A stretch of DNA of 64,000 nucleotides. Source: Chrysemys picta bellii. Its lineage: Eukaryota > Chordata > Testudines > Emydidae. Where the stretch lies: the NCBI RefSeq assembly GCF_011386835.1, contig NC_088795.1:120297434-120361433 (forward strand). The letters are read 5' to 3'. Under the pieces are notes generated by a model. The model did not search any database. It saw only the letters and a program-made list of their open reading frames with translations, and was not told the DNA's origin. The position numbers and the translations under genes were made by a program. Shown here piece after piece: positions 1 through 12,000 of the stretch (the first letter of the stretch is position 1; every line of letters starts with the position of its first letter).

Positions 1-1030
1 ACACCAGAACCTTTAGTCCTACAGATACTTGGAGTTTCCCTTTGTGTTCAGTTCCTGCCTCTGATGTAAGGATGGGCAAACTCACAGCTGAACTTCACCA
101 CCTTTGACGTGTTTGACAACCAGGAAGGATCGGAGCAGGGAACTGATGCAATTTAAGGGATTGCACTTCATCAGTTTCACCACCGGGTGTCACTCTTTGT
201 CCCTCATCACTGAGCTGGGCCATATTTCTGTAGGGAAGGGCAGTGAAACTGTCAAAGGAGCCAGATTGGGAAAGGCATGTGGGTCAGTTCAGAGTTTGCT
301 TATCCTGATCTCTCTATCCCCAGGGGTTGAGAGTCCTGAGGTCATCACTAAATCCACATCTTGCAGGTTGTTTGTATGTGGGTTTTTGTAGGGATTTGTG
401 TAGGAAATGAACCACAGCATGGTTCAGCCAAGTGTTTGACATCCCCCATGTATCACAGCTGCCTGGAATTAGGACACTCTCTCAGAAACCTATTTAATCT
501 TTTCACCTTTTGCCTTCAACGGGGGATGACTAGCTCTTTTTTACTCACTGAATGTTGTACTAATGCTTGTAGCTAAATGTCCATGCCACCTTCCTTAAAG
601 GGATTATAGTCAACTATATACTTGTGAATGACCAAGCAGTCACGCCGGTGAGACAGAATGGCACTATCTAAAAATTCTCCTATGCAGTAGGTCGCTCTTC
701 CATGTAGCCAGGGAATTAATGATATCATGGAATATGCTTTCTTCAGAAACAACATATTAGCATGCCACCTCCTATGTGGCAATATAAGCTCTCACAAAGC
801 TCACAGAATCTGTGTGTAAAGCACAAGAAAATCTGGTTTAGGGACTAACAGTATGAAAGTGGATGGGAACATGTAAGGTGTGAATGCTTGAAAAGAGTGG
901 TAAGTGCATGCCAGCTGCTCAGGAAAAAGTCTGTTTGTAACCATCTCACAGAAATTTCATCTTGCAAAGCCCTACAGGGCCCTGCAAACTAACCCACAGA
1001 GAGACAGGAAATACTTGAGTTGACAATGCT
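1..1030. other. Intergenic, nothing recognised
   Basis: No exon, RNA gene or clear repeat is visible. Open frames here are short and lack splice context. If the local gene order follows other amniotes, the convergent neighbour of AFAP1 would be SORCS2, but I see none of its coding sequence. Confidence 0.4.
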
Positions 1031-1345
1031 GTATGCAGGACTAAGTATAATTCTGACACAGTCATAAGAACCAAAGACCAAAGGTCCAACTAGCCCAGTA
1101 TCCTGTCTTCTGACAGTGCCCAATGCCAGGTGCCCGAGAGGGAATGAACAGAACAGGCAATCATCAAGTGATCCATTCCCTGTCACCCATTCCCAGCTTC
1201 TGGCAAACAGAGTCTAGGGACACCATCCCTGCCCATCCTGGCTAATAGCCATTGGTGGACCTATCCTCCATGAACTTATCTAATTCTTTTTTTAACCCTG
1301 TTATAATCTTGGCCTTCACAACATCCTCCATTCACCCATTAGTGT
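1031..1345 (-). mobile_element. CR1 LINE 3' end remnant
   Basis: Read on the minus strand, this is the CR1-type 3' segment common in turtles. It contains the 'ccagtatcctgtcttc' box, the 'aacagaacaggcaatcatc' box and a stretch that would encode a C-terminal tail ending in a 'KFMEDRS'-like segment. It is 5' truncated. A shorter relative sits at 14990-15175. Family assignment is from memory of sauropsid repeats. Confidence 0.75.
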
Positions 1346-1494
1346 CTGAGTCCTGGATTTTCTGAGGTGAAGTGTCAATACAAAATACATTAGTGCTTTG
1401 GAAGCCTTCAGGACTGTTGCACCATGCGCTTGCCCTGTTCACCAGCTCCTTACTGCTTTTAGGGGAAATGAACTAGAAACAATAAGAGTGGGAA

Positions 1495-1690
1495 AAAAAT
1501 ATATATATATGGAGATATACCTGTCTCATAGAGCTGGAAGGGATCCTGAAAGGTCATTGAATCCAGCCCCCTGCCTTCACTATCAGGACCAAGTACTGAT
1601 TTTGCCCCAGGTGGCCCCCTCAAGGATTAAACTCACAACCCTGCGTTTAGCAGGCTAATGCTCAAACCACTGAGCTATCCCTCCCCCCAG
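1495..1690 (-). mobile_element. tRNA-derived SINE (Cry/tortoise type)
   Basis: On the minus strand the copy opens with a tRNA-like head. An A-box-like 'tagctcagtggtttgagc' is followed by a B-box-like 'ggttgtgagtttaatcc' about 35 bases later. An unrelated body then leads to a CR1-like tail ('ggatcccttccagctc') and an AT-rich end at about 1500. This tRNA head plus CR1 tail is the layout of the polymerase III SINEs of hidden-neck turtles and is the best single clue to the organism. It is not a tRNA gene: the head has no intact cloverleaf 3' half. Confidence 0.8.
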
Positions 1691-1984
1691 CAATGTTGCA
1701 AACTACTTTTTCTGGGAAGTAAATTCAAAATAGGGCAGGGGCGTGGAGGATTGAACTCTTGAATAATGTAAAGAATTGAACTTCTATATTAGAGTCTTTT
1801 TGTTGGTCTGCCTGCTGGGTAAGGGAATTATAGGGCCTAGTTCACATACACTAATTTTATGCTTTGACAACTATTCTTATACATTTACAACAGTTTGATT
1901 CATGTTTCTGTTGGCAGGAAACTGCTACTGCAAAGCAAAATATTTAACTGATGTGTAAGACTCTACTAGTCATTATCATTAATA

Positions 1985-2110
1985 CTTAGCACTTATGTAC
2001 GGTGCTTGTAATCTTCCCAGCATTTTCCAACATTAACTAATTTAATTCTTGAAACACACCTGTGAGGTTGGTATAACATGACTCACAAATGTGGTGAGAC
2101 ACTGTTTTCT
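1985..2110 (-). mobile_element. MIR-like SINE remnant
   Basis: The stretch around 2035-2080 (ttaattcttgaaacacacctgtgaggt) resembles the antisense of the MIR 3' half, including the 'cctgtgaggt' box. It is diverged, and the boundaries are approximate. Confidence 0.45.
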
Positions 2111-2339
2111 GAGGAGTTTTCAGTATTGCCATGTCTGTGTAAATAATAGCCAGTAGATAATAAATCAAGTCTTTTGAGTTCCTGACCAGAATGCCTTTAT
2201 AATGGATTATTTCTAAAATGGGAGGATGTCATTCCCATGCAGTGCAACTTGTTTTTTGTTTAAATGAAAACTCATACCACTGGTAGATTTTGTATCTGTT
2301 TAACTATGCCCACGGGAGCACATTTTCTTTTTAAAGGGA

Positions 2340-2475
2340 AGAAGTGTGTATATACACACACACTTTTGTATCTCTTTATACAGAGAGATGGACAAATGCA
2401 CAGAAATATATATGTACACACGTGTGTATATCACACATCTATAGATATGCACAGAGGCGCACACACACACATAAA
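2340..2475. repeat. CA/TA-rich imperfect microsatellite
   Basis: Interrupted runs of CA, TA and CACG dinucleotides, for example 'tatacacacacac' and 'gcacacacacacac'. Degenerate, with no coding signal. Confidence 0.7.
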
Positions 2476-2649
2476 CTCTTATAATTATATTAAGTTCTAA
2501 GTGAGGAAGGACAATATTATGGGTAAGGAACAGGACTTGGGAAACAGGTGATAGGGAACAGGACTTGGGAAAGAAGGTCTTTCAAGATATTTAGATGCCT
2601 AACTCATGAGAATTAGGTACCTAAATAACTTCAAAAATCTGGGTCTTAA

Positions 2650-2810
2650 CCTGTATGTACTTAAGTTTCCCCATCTATAAAATGGGGATGATAATACTTA
2701 CTTATTTCATAGGGATATCATGAGGCTAAATGTATTACTCTTTGTTTGAGATCCTCCAAATGAAAGGACTATAAGTGCAAAGTATTAATCATTAATATTT
2801 CTTTTTCTTA
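2650..2810 (+). mobile_element. MIR SINE, 3' half
   Basis: 'tttccccatctataaaatgg' followed by 'ttcatagggatatcatgagg' matches the well-known 3' half of MIR (cctcatctgtaaaatggggataataat ... gttgtgaggattaaa). MIR is an ancient amniote SINE, so divergence is expected. Confidence 0.65.
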
Positions 2811-5190
2811 ATTATTGTTATGATTAAAAGTATCATTTAAAAGGTTATGAATAAGTATGAAAACCAATAGCCCCACACAAAGGTGTTAAGAGTGTTAAAA
2901 AGCAAAAATGTAGTTTCAATCAAAAACAGCTTATGGAATAGCTAATTGTGTGTTGGCATCGTGACATTGCCGTTGATTTGCTAATCTGCACACAGCTTAC
3001 TAATGTCTTAAATTTATTTGCATTCTGCAATGTTAATGGGTAAAAGGCCTTATAATGTGGGTTCAGTGAGCCACCCACCACATTGACGTCTACCAGTGCT
3101 GGTACTGGACTATAGCAAAGACTATAACAGCATAACTGGCAATATGTTGGCCTCATCTACACGTTGTGGCCTTCTTAGAATGCCAAGTGTCTAACACTGT
3201 AAAAAGCATGCCTTGAGTTCTAGAATGATCCTGGGAGCCTTGGCTCCTTCTCAGTAAGGCTGTCTTAAACAGAACCTAGGGTTAGGGCTGCCAGCTTCGA
3301 TTTCCTCTCTCCATTATGTGGAACAGCTTCCTGTGGCTGATTTAGACAATTTCATTTCAGTTCTAAAACACTTCCTCCGTAGCAAGCTGCAGCATACTCA
3401 CAAATGCATCCAAGAGGTTTACGCACCCCCTCCCACCTCCCCGACATTGTATAAGTGAACTTCTCAAAAATTAAAGCAATAAACTCCAAGGTGTGTCTGT
3501 GATACCTTTGAGGCCCAGTTCATTGTGGTCCAGCCCCTTGTGTAGTCATTTACACCAGGTTCAAGTGGGTGTAAAATGCTTCCTTATTAGAATGCTGAGT
3601 AGTTCTTTCCTCCTTAAACAGTCCTCAGATTGAGTCATACATTTCCCCTCAAATAGTCACACTGAAATGAATGGAGGTACTAGAGGAGAAAGGTATTAAT
3701 CGATGTGAGAAAGGGTAGTACAGGCTAGCCCCGTGTTAACAACTGTTCAATATTTGCAAGTGAAATAAGTTGGCAATACTCTAGTTGTACGTACAACTAT
3801 TTAGGGATAGATTTTGATACCCTTAAGCATACTGTGTAGTAATTTACTCCACGAATAGCCCTATTTGAGTTCAATGGGACCACTCATGGAGGAAACAGTA
3901 AAATCTGAGTAAGGGTGTCAGAATCAGGCGCTGGGGTACAGCAAGATTTTCCCTCTTTCATTCTGCATCCTGTTTACCTTTTTTTAGTTTGAGCCAGATC
4001 CTGATACCCTGAATTGTATCTTACTTGAGTGGTATGATTTCAATGGGATTAATCAAGGATTCCGGTGCTTTTCAGCATGAGTAAGGATATCAAATTCTGG
4101 TGCTTTAGTTCTATAATTACTGCTGGTTGGACTAGTGTAGCCAGATCAGTGTCTCTCCATGTATTACCAGGGGCTGGTACAAGAATGAGGCATTTTTCAC
4201 CTAACCTTTTAATGATTACTACTTGTTTTGCCTTTTTGATTAAAAATCCTTTCTAAGGTTTTTGGGGATCTTCTGCCCGTAGATAGTGCCTCTTGAACTG
4301 AGGTCAGTGAAATGTAACTGCAGTGGTGGCTATTCTCCTCTACGCTGTGTGATCCTGTGTGCGAAGAGAGACTTTTCTTTCTCAAAGAATAAGAAATATG
4401 TTCATTTGTTTGCAGTCTTCTTGACCATGAACCATTTTGGCTGTAGGTGTGTTTTGAATTTTTAGACTTATCAAAAGTTTACTACATCATAAATAGGCTT
4501 GTGGCTATTTTCATTCAAATCATAGGTTTTACCACATACCCAATTTTATTTCATTGAAAAAATAGATTTATTTTTGTTTTTTGAGGGGAAGGGTTTTTTT
4601 TATTGCCTATTCATTGGCATTCAAAGTCTTTATTATACATGAGCATTTGATTGATACAGTGCTAAAGTCACCATCTCCATTTATATTTCAGCTGTTTTAG
4701 ATTAAAATAAAAACTTCACATTATGTCCAAAATAATGAATTTTGGTTAGGAAGTTATTTTCAAGCATTTAACTTTTAGTATGTATTTCTCAGATCATTTC
4801 CAATTCAAAAATTCTATGATCTATGAGCTCACCAGTCCATTCAAATGTAAACTTATTCCCAGCACATTTTCTGTTGTTTTCTCCAGTCTAGTCCCAAATG
4901 AATATGGCTTCCACAACTTTCCTTGTGACACTTATACAGTCTAATCTAGCTAATCTATGGAAGTACCTCTATGATCTCCATCACTATAGTATTTGAGTTC
5001 TGGAAGTAGCAATAGTCTCTGCCCATAAAGGTTTATATGATATCCAGCCTAAATGTGTGAGTTCTTTATTTCCTCTTAATATTTTTAGTGATAATCCCCT
5101 CATGCCGTACTATCTAATAAACCTTTACCTCTGATGTTTATATCCTTCATATTTTTAGACTATTGCTAGATAGTCACTTAAAAGCTCAGA
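2811..5190. other. Intergenic, mostly unassigned
   Basis: AT-rich DNA without a supported gene. A short diverged palindromic element is likely at about 3805-3930, where 'ttgatacccttaagcatact' faces 'gagtaagggtgtcagaatca' around the centre 'gagttcaatgggaccactca'. Nothing else is recognised. Confidence 0.4.
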
Positions 5191-5199
5191 CTCACAAAT

Positions 5200-5960
5200 G
5201 GGGCCAGATTCTCAAAAGAGTTCCACTCCCAAATACACACCAAAATAAGTGGCCACATTTTTGAAAGTTACTCAGCATGTTGGGCACGGAGCACATTTGA
5301 ATAACTGTCCCTTGCAAGAGAGGTGAAGATAAGGCATGCCCTAACCATTGAGCTATGGGATAGTCTGATGTGGGCCAGTCCCTTGGTTTCCTGTTAAAGC
5401 TGTTCCACTTTGGATAAAGAAAGAAAGAGTAAGTGGAGCACGGAGACTGGCTCCTGGGTCTCCCAGATCCTGGGTGAGTGCTCTAACCATAAGGTTATAA
5501 AATCTTTCGTATGCTCACTTGTGCTCTCTCTTTCTTATTCTCCCTCCTCCTAGCTACACTCCCACCATTTTGTGTGATTTTTCCTTGAGTGGTCTGCTCC
5601 AGTAAGCAGCTTCTGAGCATGTCTCCCATATTGGTGCCCTCAGGCAAGTTAGGGAGAGAAATGCCTATTTTCTCCTGGTTCATGTATTGCTCTGGAGCTT
5701 ACGGTTATCCAGACGCCTAGAGTGAGGCTGCAGTGCACAAGCTCTGGTTCAGAAACATAGGCGCCTAGGGAACTTTTACTGCAAAAACTTAGGTGTGAAC
5801 TGAGTGTAGGCACCTACAGTGTTCAGCAGCAGCTGAGTGTGGGTTTTGCAAATACCCATGAGGCCTGATTCTGGGATTTAGGTGCTTAAGTCCCTTTGTG
5901 ATCTAGCTCTGTTGGTTTAGGGACGTATGGCCTTAGGACTGCAGAAACATATATTTACTA
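5200..5960. repeat. Unclassified interspersed repeat, copy 1
   Basis: Contains repeated 'taggtgc'/'taggcgcct' boxes and a segment at 5395-5435 ('gctgttccactttggataaa') that recurs in diverged form at 8096-8135. The shared order of boxes shows that this block and 7670-8560 are copies of one element. I cannot name the family. No coding remnant is seen. Confidence 0.5.
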
Positions 5961-6379
5961 TCGCACATGCATACCCTCTCCCTCTCTCTAAATGGATGAA
6001 AAAAAACCCAAGTGACCTTAATTGGTGCTGAAAGGAAAAAGTGGAGACATTCTTTTACCCTGACCATTCTAACGATAATGATTTCCTTGCAACACCGGAA
6101 AACATTAATTGCATTTCAACTTTATTGATCATTCTTGATTTCTTTGTTTTTGTAGAATTTACATTATCATGCTGTGATAATTCATTGCAATACAAAGGGT
6201 GTAAAGCCTTGCTACGTAGCGATAATTCATACAACAGTATACAACATGTCTTAAATAGTATGCCTTTGTAGTGTATTTTCTTAGTACTATAATAGGGTTA
6301 TTAACGACTTGTGAGACAAGGCTTTTTAAATATCATATGTTGAAAACGTTATCTTGTGTTTTTATTTTGCATGGTGCTA

Positions 6380-6480
6380 ATGTTAATGGGCCAAATTCTA
6401 CCTTTTGATGCTTATATCAACTCCCTTTGACCTTAACACTAGCTGCTGTAAGGTCAAAATTTGGCCCACTTTGTACAAAT
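6380..6480. repeat. Short palindromic repeat
   Basis: The left arm 'gggccaaattctacctt' (from about 6388) is inverted at the right end as 'aaggtcaaaatttggccca'. The arms are about 17 bases and the total about 90 bases. Probably a tiny MITE. Confidence 0.55.
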
Positions 6481-7669
6481 GTGGTATCATTTCTCACTTC
6501 TTTCTTGTTTACGTACTTCAACCCAAATTTGGGTTCTGCACTGTAACGGCTCACGTAGGAAAACAGCAGCTTTTTAGACCAGTGGCCTTTAAGGCAGACA
6601 ATCTGGTTATGGATTATAACAAAAAGTAGGCAGCGCTGTGTGAGATGAGGAATTTATCACCTCAACCGCAGCAAGAATACACACATCGGCTCGCACACAA
6701 ACAACATGAGGCAATAAAGCTACAGCCTGAGGCTCATGAGTACAGCTGTGCTGATAAATCACTGATAAGTGACCCAGACTCATAGAAGAGAATGAAGACC
6801 ATAGAAACATTGTCAAATCCATACTGGAACTTTCTGATTGTGCTTCACCCAAAGTCTTGCAGGGCATAGTGCATACTATATTTGCAGGGCACATTTCATT
6901 TTTTGAAAAAGGAATGGGTAGTGCAGGAGAGGTACAATAGGTTTCCACATGAGTCTTTCCCTTATGTTATCCTGGAGTCAGGTGGTGTTTGGCTCATAAA
7001 AGGTTGTCTCAACTCAGTTGCTAGTGGCTGTTCAGCCACATCATAAAAAACACAGCAAATGTTTTCAGTCTCCCCTGAGTTTACACAGCTTGGAGAAACC
7101 TACACAATTCCCAAGTTTTGCAGGGGAAGTTGGGGGGTTGCGGGGTTGCACTGATGGGAAGTATAACTGCCTTGTCAAATTCTTCCCTTAGGTCCTCAGC
7201 TGATGTGATGGAACTCTGTTTCCTGCAGCTGAGAGAAGTGGGGACAGGAAAGGGACAGATTTAAGGATAATGGTGCAGTGGACCAATGTCTTGTGGAACT
7301 TCAGTAGGAGGGCCCACAGTGGATTGAGACATCTGCCACGGAAATAATGCCTCTTCTTCTCCCTCCCATATGCATCTCATTTCTTCCTGCTCAAGTTCAT
7401 ACAACTCACAGCAGCTAAAGGTCTCTTCCTTGTCTGCTGTGCTGACCATATCACCCCACTAATTTCAGATCCCTCCAATGGTTTCCTTTCTAATGCTGTA
7501 TCAGCTTCAATCTTTGACCTCATTTTCAAAACTCAGTCTATTCAGTATAACTTCCGCTTTCTGCTTGTCTCCCCTCCTTCCTTTGTGAATGACTTATTTG
7601 TCTGATATAAGCTATAGATTTGGGTTTATTATACTATGCCAGGCTCTTGGAAGTTTTGCTTCCTGCACT
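6481..7669. other. Intergenic, nothing recognised
   Basis: No gene or repeat family could be assigned. The open frames of about 60-113 codons on the minus strand lack splice sites, codon bias or recognisable motifs. Confidence 0.35.
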
Positions 7670-8560
7670 TTGGGCTAGGACCCCAAAAGACCCTAAGCAT
7701 TACAATGCTCAGTGTTGCAATGCCTAACTGATCGGTGCCTTGCTGCCTGGTGGAATCCATAGCCCCAAGTTAGGGGTCCAGGCTTCCTGCACAATGCCAG
7801 GAGAGAATTAGGCACCTAAGAATGAGATCCATAGAAGCCACCCTACTGACTGGGCAGCCTCTTAAGCTAGCCAATAGGAAATACTGAGGCATGTGGCCTA
7901 AGCCCCATCCCTCAAGGGGAGTTAGGCACCGAACTCCAGGCCAGACAGAGGAGCCTGTCTCTGCCTGTGATGTGCTCCTGGAATTAGGTGCCTAACCTCT
8001 CTTCCTGGTGAGGGGAAACAATTTGAACTAGGGTCTGCCGCCACCCAGGCTAGCACCCTAAGCACTGTGTTATAAGATAATTGTATTTCCTGTTGAAGCT
8101 GTTCCATTGTATAAATAATGGGCAGTAAGTAAGAGAGAGAGAACAATGCCATAGCCTAGGGTGAGAGCAGGAGTGGGGAGACTCAGGTTCCAGCCCCCCT
8201 TTCCAATGACTGTCCCACCCCCTCCCCTGGCTGTTTTGTGGGGAGGTTAGGAATGTTCAGGCCCTGCAGATGAGCTAGGCAGGAGAACACTTAGTTTGAG
8301 GATTGCGCTGGGGCTTAGGCCTGAGATAGGAGGCTGGATGCTAGGCTGAGGTGGTTGTGCACATGCTCACTGGCAGCAACTTAGGAGTCCAGGGAGCTTT
8401 TACAGTGGAAATTTAGTATCTAAGGTGCTAGGTGAGTTAGGCAGCCCATGAGAATCTTAGTGGCACCTAAATGTTGAACTTTGCCATCTGAAGTGGCAGT
8501 TAGTGGCCTAAATACTTTTGTGGATCTAATCCCCGGCTCCATTATTTTACCTCCCACTAG
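7670..8560. repeat. Unclassified interspersed repeat, copy 2
   Basis: Related to 5200-5960: shares 'gttaggcacc' boxes, 'ctaagcactgtgttataaga' and the 'gctgttccattgtataaata' segment. Several 'ttaggcacctaa'-like boxes recur at about 7810, 7925, 7985 and 8460. Confidence 0.5.
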
Positions 8561-8819
8561 CATTTGGAACAGTTTCCTTCACGCTGACTCCAATCCTTCA
8601 AATTAGTCCTGAAGAGTCACTCCTTTCAGCTAGCTTTCTACCCAGAAGCATCCACCCCTGCTTTACCTCACCTCATAGTCCTTAATCATTATTCCATAAC
8701 ATGAGCTAAGTTAAAGAAAGCATAGATCACAGACATGTCCAGCGTACCTGCTCCATCCCCAGTTTGATGTTGCACATCTTCTTTTGTTCACATTTTATCT
8801 AAGTGCATGGAGCTAATCA

Positions 8820-9062
8820 CTAAGTGATTTGGCCACTTTGTTAGTCAGACTTTCATTCATTTGTTTATCTCAATTTCTGTTTCCTCTCTCTCTCCTTCTC
8901 TGTGTTTTTCTCAGCTCTTCCTTTCTCTCATGTCCTTTCACATTCCTAGTTGTCTGTTGTCCCTGCTCCCATCGTCTGCTGTATATCCCACTACATGCTA
9001 CATTGCTTTTCCTAGTCCTTTGCTTTACACTCTCTTCTGCCTCTATATAGGGTTTTATAATG
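8820..9062. repeat. Pyrimidine-rich (T/C) tract
   Basis: Strongly T/C-biased on the plus strand between about 8860 and 9055. The long overlapping open frames here reflect this composition and are not genes. Confidence 0.55.
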
Positions 9063-9069
9063 AAACCCA

Positions 9070-9362
9070 ACACCAGAGCCGTCTCGTCCATAGGATGGAC
9101 CGGGCCCCATGCCTTGGGGGGCCCCGTGCTTTGGGATGTGGGGTCCAGGGCAGCCTGGGAGGTTAGTGGGGGGTCTGGCACCGGCAGCAATGAGAAACCC
9201 AGCCCAGCCCCCCTCCCCCACCCTCTGCTCCGCCCCACTGGCTCCCGGCATCACTCGGGGAAAGGGGCTTGGGGGAAGAGGTGGAGTGGGGGCAGGGCCT
9301 GGGCTTGGGCCGGCGGGGGTGGGTTGTCCCAGGCCCCTCACCCCCCTAGGGATGGCCCTGAG
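9070..9362. mobile_element. GC-rich hAT-like element
   Basis: The left end 'cagagccgtctcgtccatag' (about 9074) resembles the inverse of the right end 'ctagggatggccctg' (about 9347-9361), giving imperfect terminal inverted repeats that begin CAG, as in hAT elements. The interior is very GC-rich. No convincing target duplication was found, so the boundaries are approximate. Confidence 0.45.
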
Positions 9363-9732
9363 CAGATCTTGCAAGCTAATAATCAAAAATCACACCATGC
9401 TACTCATCCCTATTTCTTCCCCTATTCTCTTTTATATTGACTCCTTCTATCATGTATTTTCTCTGTCCTCTTCCTTTCTGTTGTTAGCTGCCTTCCCTCT
9501 CTCCCAAGTGTCCTAATCTCTTTCCCCACTTCCTTTTAGATCTTCCAATACGCTTTTACCTCCTCCTCCCTCTATCTCTGCCCTCCTGCCTTTCCCGGGG
9601 CTCTTCTGAGCAATTTCCCACACCCACCCACCCACCCACGTGGCTCTCATCTCTGTTCTCTTCACCTCTGGTTCCCTCACTAATCTGAGCCTGGGCTGTG
9701 GGTTATACTGGCACCTCCTCATCTGCCACTAA

Positions 9733-10635
9733 TAGGGTTGCCAACTTTCTAATGGCACAAAACCGAACACCCTCGCTCTGCCCTGCCTTGAGGCCCTGCC
9801 CCCTCACTACATTCCCCCTCCCTCAGTGGCTCGCTCTCCACCACCCTCACTTTCACTGGGCTGGGGCAGAGGCTTGAGGTGCGGGAGAAGGTGAGGGCTC
9901 TGGCTAAGGGTGCGGGGGCTGGGAATGAGGGGCGTGGGGTGCAGGAGGAGCTCCAGGCAGGAGGGTGGGGCCGAGGGATTTGGAGTGCGGGAGGGAGCTG
10001 CGGGTTGAGGCAGGGGGTTAGGGAGCAGGAGGGGGTATGGGCTTTGGGCTGGGGGTGCGGGCTCTGGGATGGGGCAAGATATGAGGGATTCAGAGTGGGA
10101 GGGTGTTCTGGGCTGGGGCATGGGGTTGGGGTGCAGGAGGATGAGGGCTCTGGGCTGGGGGTGCAGGCTCTGGAGTGGGGCCAGGGTAGTGCTGCAGGTT
10201 TGGGGGACTCAGGGTGGGGGCAGGGGGTTGGGGCTTACCTTGGGAGGCTCCCAGTCAGTGGTGCAGTGGGGCTAAGGCAGGCTTCCTGCCTGTTCTAGCT
10301 CCATGCTGTGACCCAGAAGTGGCCAGCAGCAGGTCCGGCTCCTAGGCGCGGGGCCAGGAGGCACCACGCGCTGCTCTTGCCCCCAGGCACCGCCTCCCAG
10401 CTGCCATTGGCCACAGTTCCCGGCCAATGGGAGTACTGAGCCAGTGCTCTGGGCGGGGGCAGCGGGTGGAGCCTCATGGCCTCCTGCCTAGGAGATAGGT
10501 AGGGACTAGCCTGCCTTATCTCTGCAACATCACCGAGTGGACTTTTAACGGCCTGGTCAGCAGTGCCGACCGGAGCCACCAACGTTCCTTTTCGACAGGG
10601 CGTTCTGATCGAAAACCAGATGCTTGGCAACCCTA
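9733..10635. mobile_element. Non-autonomous hAT-like element with TSD
   Basis: The element begins 'tagggttgccaac' and ends 'gcttggcaaccctA', so its ends are inverted copies. It is flanked by 8-base duplications gccactaa (9725-9732) and gccaccaa (10636-10643), one mismatch apart. An 8-base TSD with CAGGG-type ends is diagnostic of the hAT superfamily. The 0.9-kb interior is G-rich with quasi-repeats ('ggctctggg', 'ggggtgcggg') and encodes no transposase; open frames inside it are compositional. Confidence 0.8.
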
Positions 10636-11460
10636 GCCACCAATAATTTTCCTCTCTGATTCTTCTACACACTCACACTCACGTTCTGGCTTTGAGCTGT
10701 CCTTTTCAAACCCCTCCTTCCACCCTTTACACACACCCAAACCCCAGGCCCCCACTGCCTTCTCCCAGGGGCCTTTCCCCACCTCAGTTTCTAGGAGAGA
10801 GGAGTGCTGCTGGCACATGCACATGGCCACACAGCATGCCTTCTCTTGCCTGCCAAACACTTGGCCAGGTGCCGAGGGGAGGGAGTGCAATGAGGCAGGG
10901 CAGCCCCACAAAGATGGACCTCCCTGCTCGCTTCACTGGAGCCTGAGCTAGAATGTGGCTTACTGGCTAAACTGCCCTGGGATGGGGCTTTGCTTACGTA
11001 AGATGGGACAAGTCACTCACCAGAGGGCGGGGCAGGTGCAGTGGCTGTTTGCCCACTGGGCAGCATATGGATGCTCCCTGTGTGGCATTTCTTGCCAGTC
11101 AGGATCATTGCTTGCTACCCATTCAGGTGTTCCCAGCGGGCAGCGGGGAAGTATGAGGGGATGAGCCTCTCCCTCACCACCAATACAAGGGTAGGAGTAA
11201 CCAGGGACTGCTGGAGGACAGTGGGGTTTGGCAGAATCAGGTGGGTGAGAGGAGCCTAGAGAAGCCAGTGGTGGGGAGAGGGAGCAGCAGGGAATTGCAA
11301 GATTTTGGGGGCAGCTGTGGAGGGCGGAGCCTTTGGGTTTAGAGTGAGGCAGTGTGAGGGTGGTGGCTGAAGGGGGATAGGCCTGAGAATGGGTGTGCAG
11401 TTCGGAGATCCTGGAGCAGCCTGAGGAGGTGTGTAAGGTGGGGCATGGAGGGGGGAAGGC

Positions 11461-12000
11461 AGTGTTGTTAACTCTTGCACACTTTAGTGTTTTTCTTAAA
11501 GCCCCAGCTCCTGGGGCGGCAGATTGTCGGAGGCAGCATTCTGCCGAATCCTAGGGCGGCACAGCCATTTTTTTTTTTCTTGTTCCGCTCCGGCAGCCCT
11601 GTAGGGGGCGGCGGCGTGGAGAACCAGAGCGCCCTGAGGGCAGTCCTTTTCCTTCCCTCCCCGCCGACCGGAGCAGAGCCCTCGCGGCAGGCAGCAGGAG
11701 GGGCGCAGTGGTAGGGGCCGCGGAGCAGAGCCCTCGCGGCAGGCAGCAGGAGGGGCGCAGTGGTAGGGGCCGTGTGGCAGCGCCCCTGCTGTAGCCCTGG
11801 CCGCCACCTTCTCTCTCTCTCCCGCCCGATCCCTCCCCCTCCCGCCCCCCCCCCCAGCCGGTCCCCCTGCACCCGCGCTCCAGCTGCGCCGCAGGTTTTT
11901 TTTTTTTTTTTTTTTTTTTTTGCTTTGCCGTTCTGGACGCCCCATTTTTTTTTTTTTTTTTTTGCTTGGGGCGACCAAAAGCCTGGAATTAGCTATTTAC
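11461..12000. mobile_element. Composite GC-rich element with poly-T runs
   Basis: The left edge (11464-11512, 'taactcttgcac...cttaaagccccagctcctgg') matches the left part of the element at 25463-25757. It then switches to a 'ggggcggca' hAT-MITE-like body whose right end ('ttgcttggggcgaccaaaagcctgg', to about 11990) matches the right end of the MITE at 12667-12826. Inside are a two-copy 52-base tandem repeat (about 11670-11774) and T runs at about 11895-11921 and 11945-11963. Probably two fused or nested non-autonomous elements. Confidence 0.5.
11670..11774. repeat. 52-bp tandem duplication, two copies
   Basis: 'gagcagagccctcgcggcag' starts at 11671 and again at 11723. The two 52-base units are almost identical through 'gtggtaggggccg'. 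Confidence 0.85.

Noticed and set aside
1495..1690. Possible tRNA gene (A and B boxes present)
   Set aside because: The boxes belong to the tRNA-derived head of a SINE; no complete cloverleaf, and it is fused to a CR1-like tail.
8829..10298. Cluster of overlapping 70-140 codon frames on both strands
   Set aside because: All lie in pyrimidine-rich or GC-rich repeat DNA, overlap one another in many frames and show no conserved motif.
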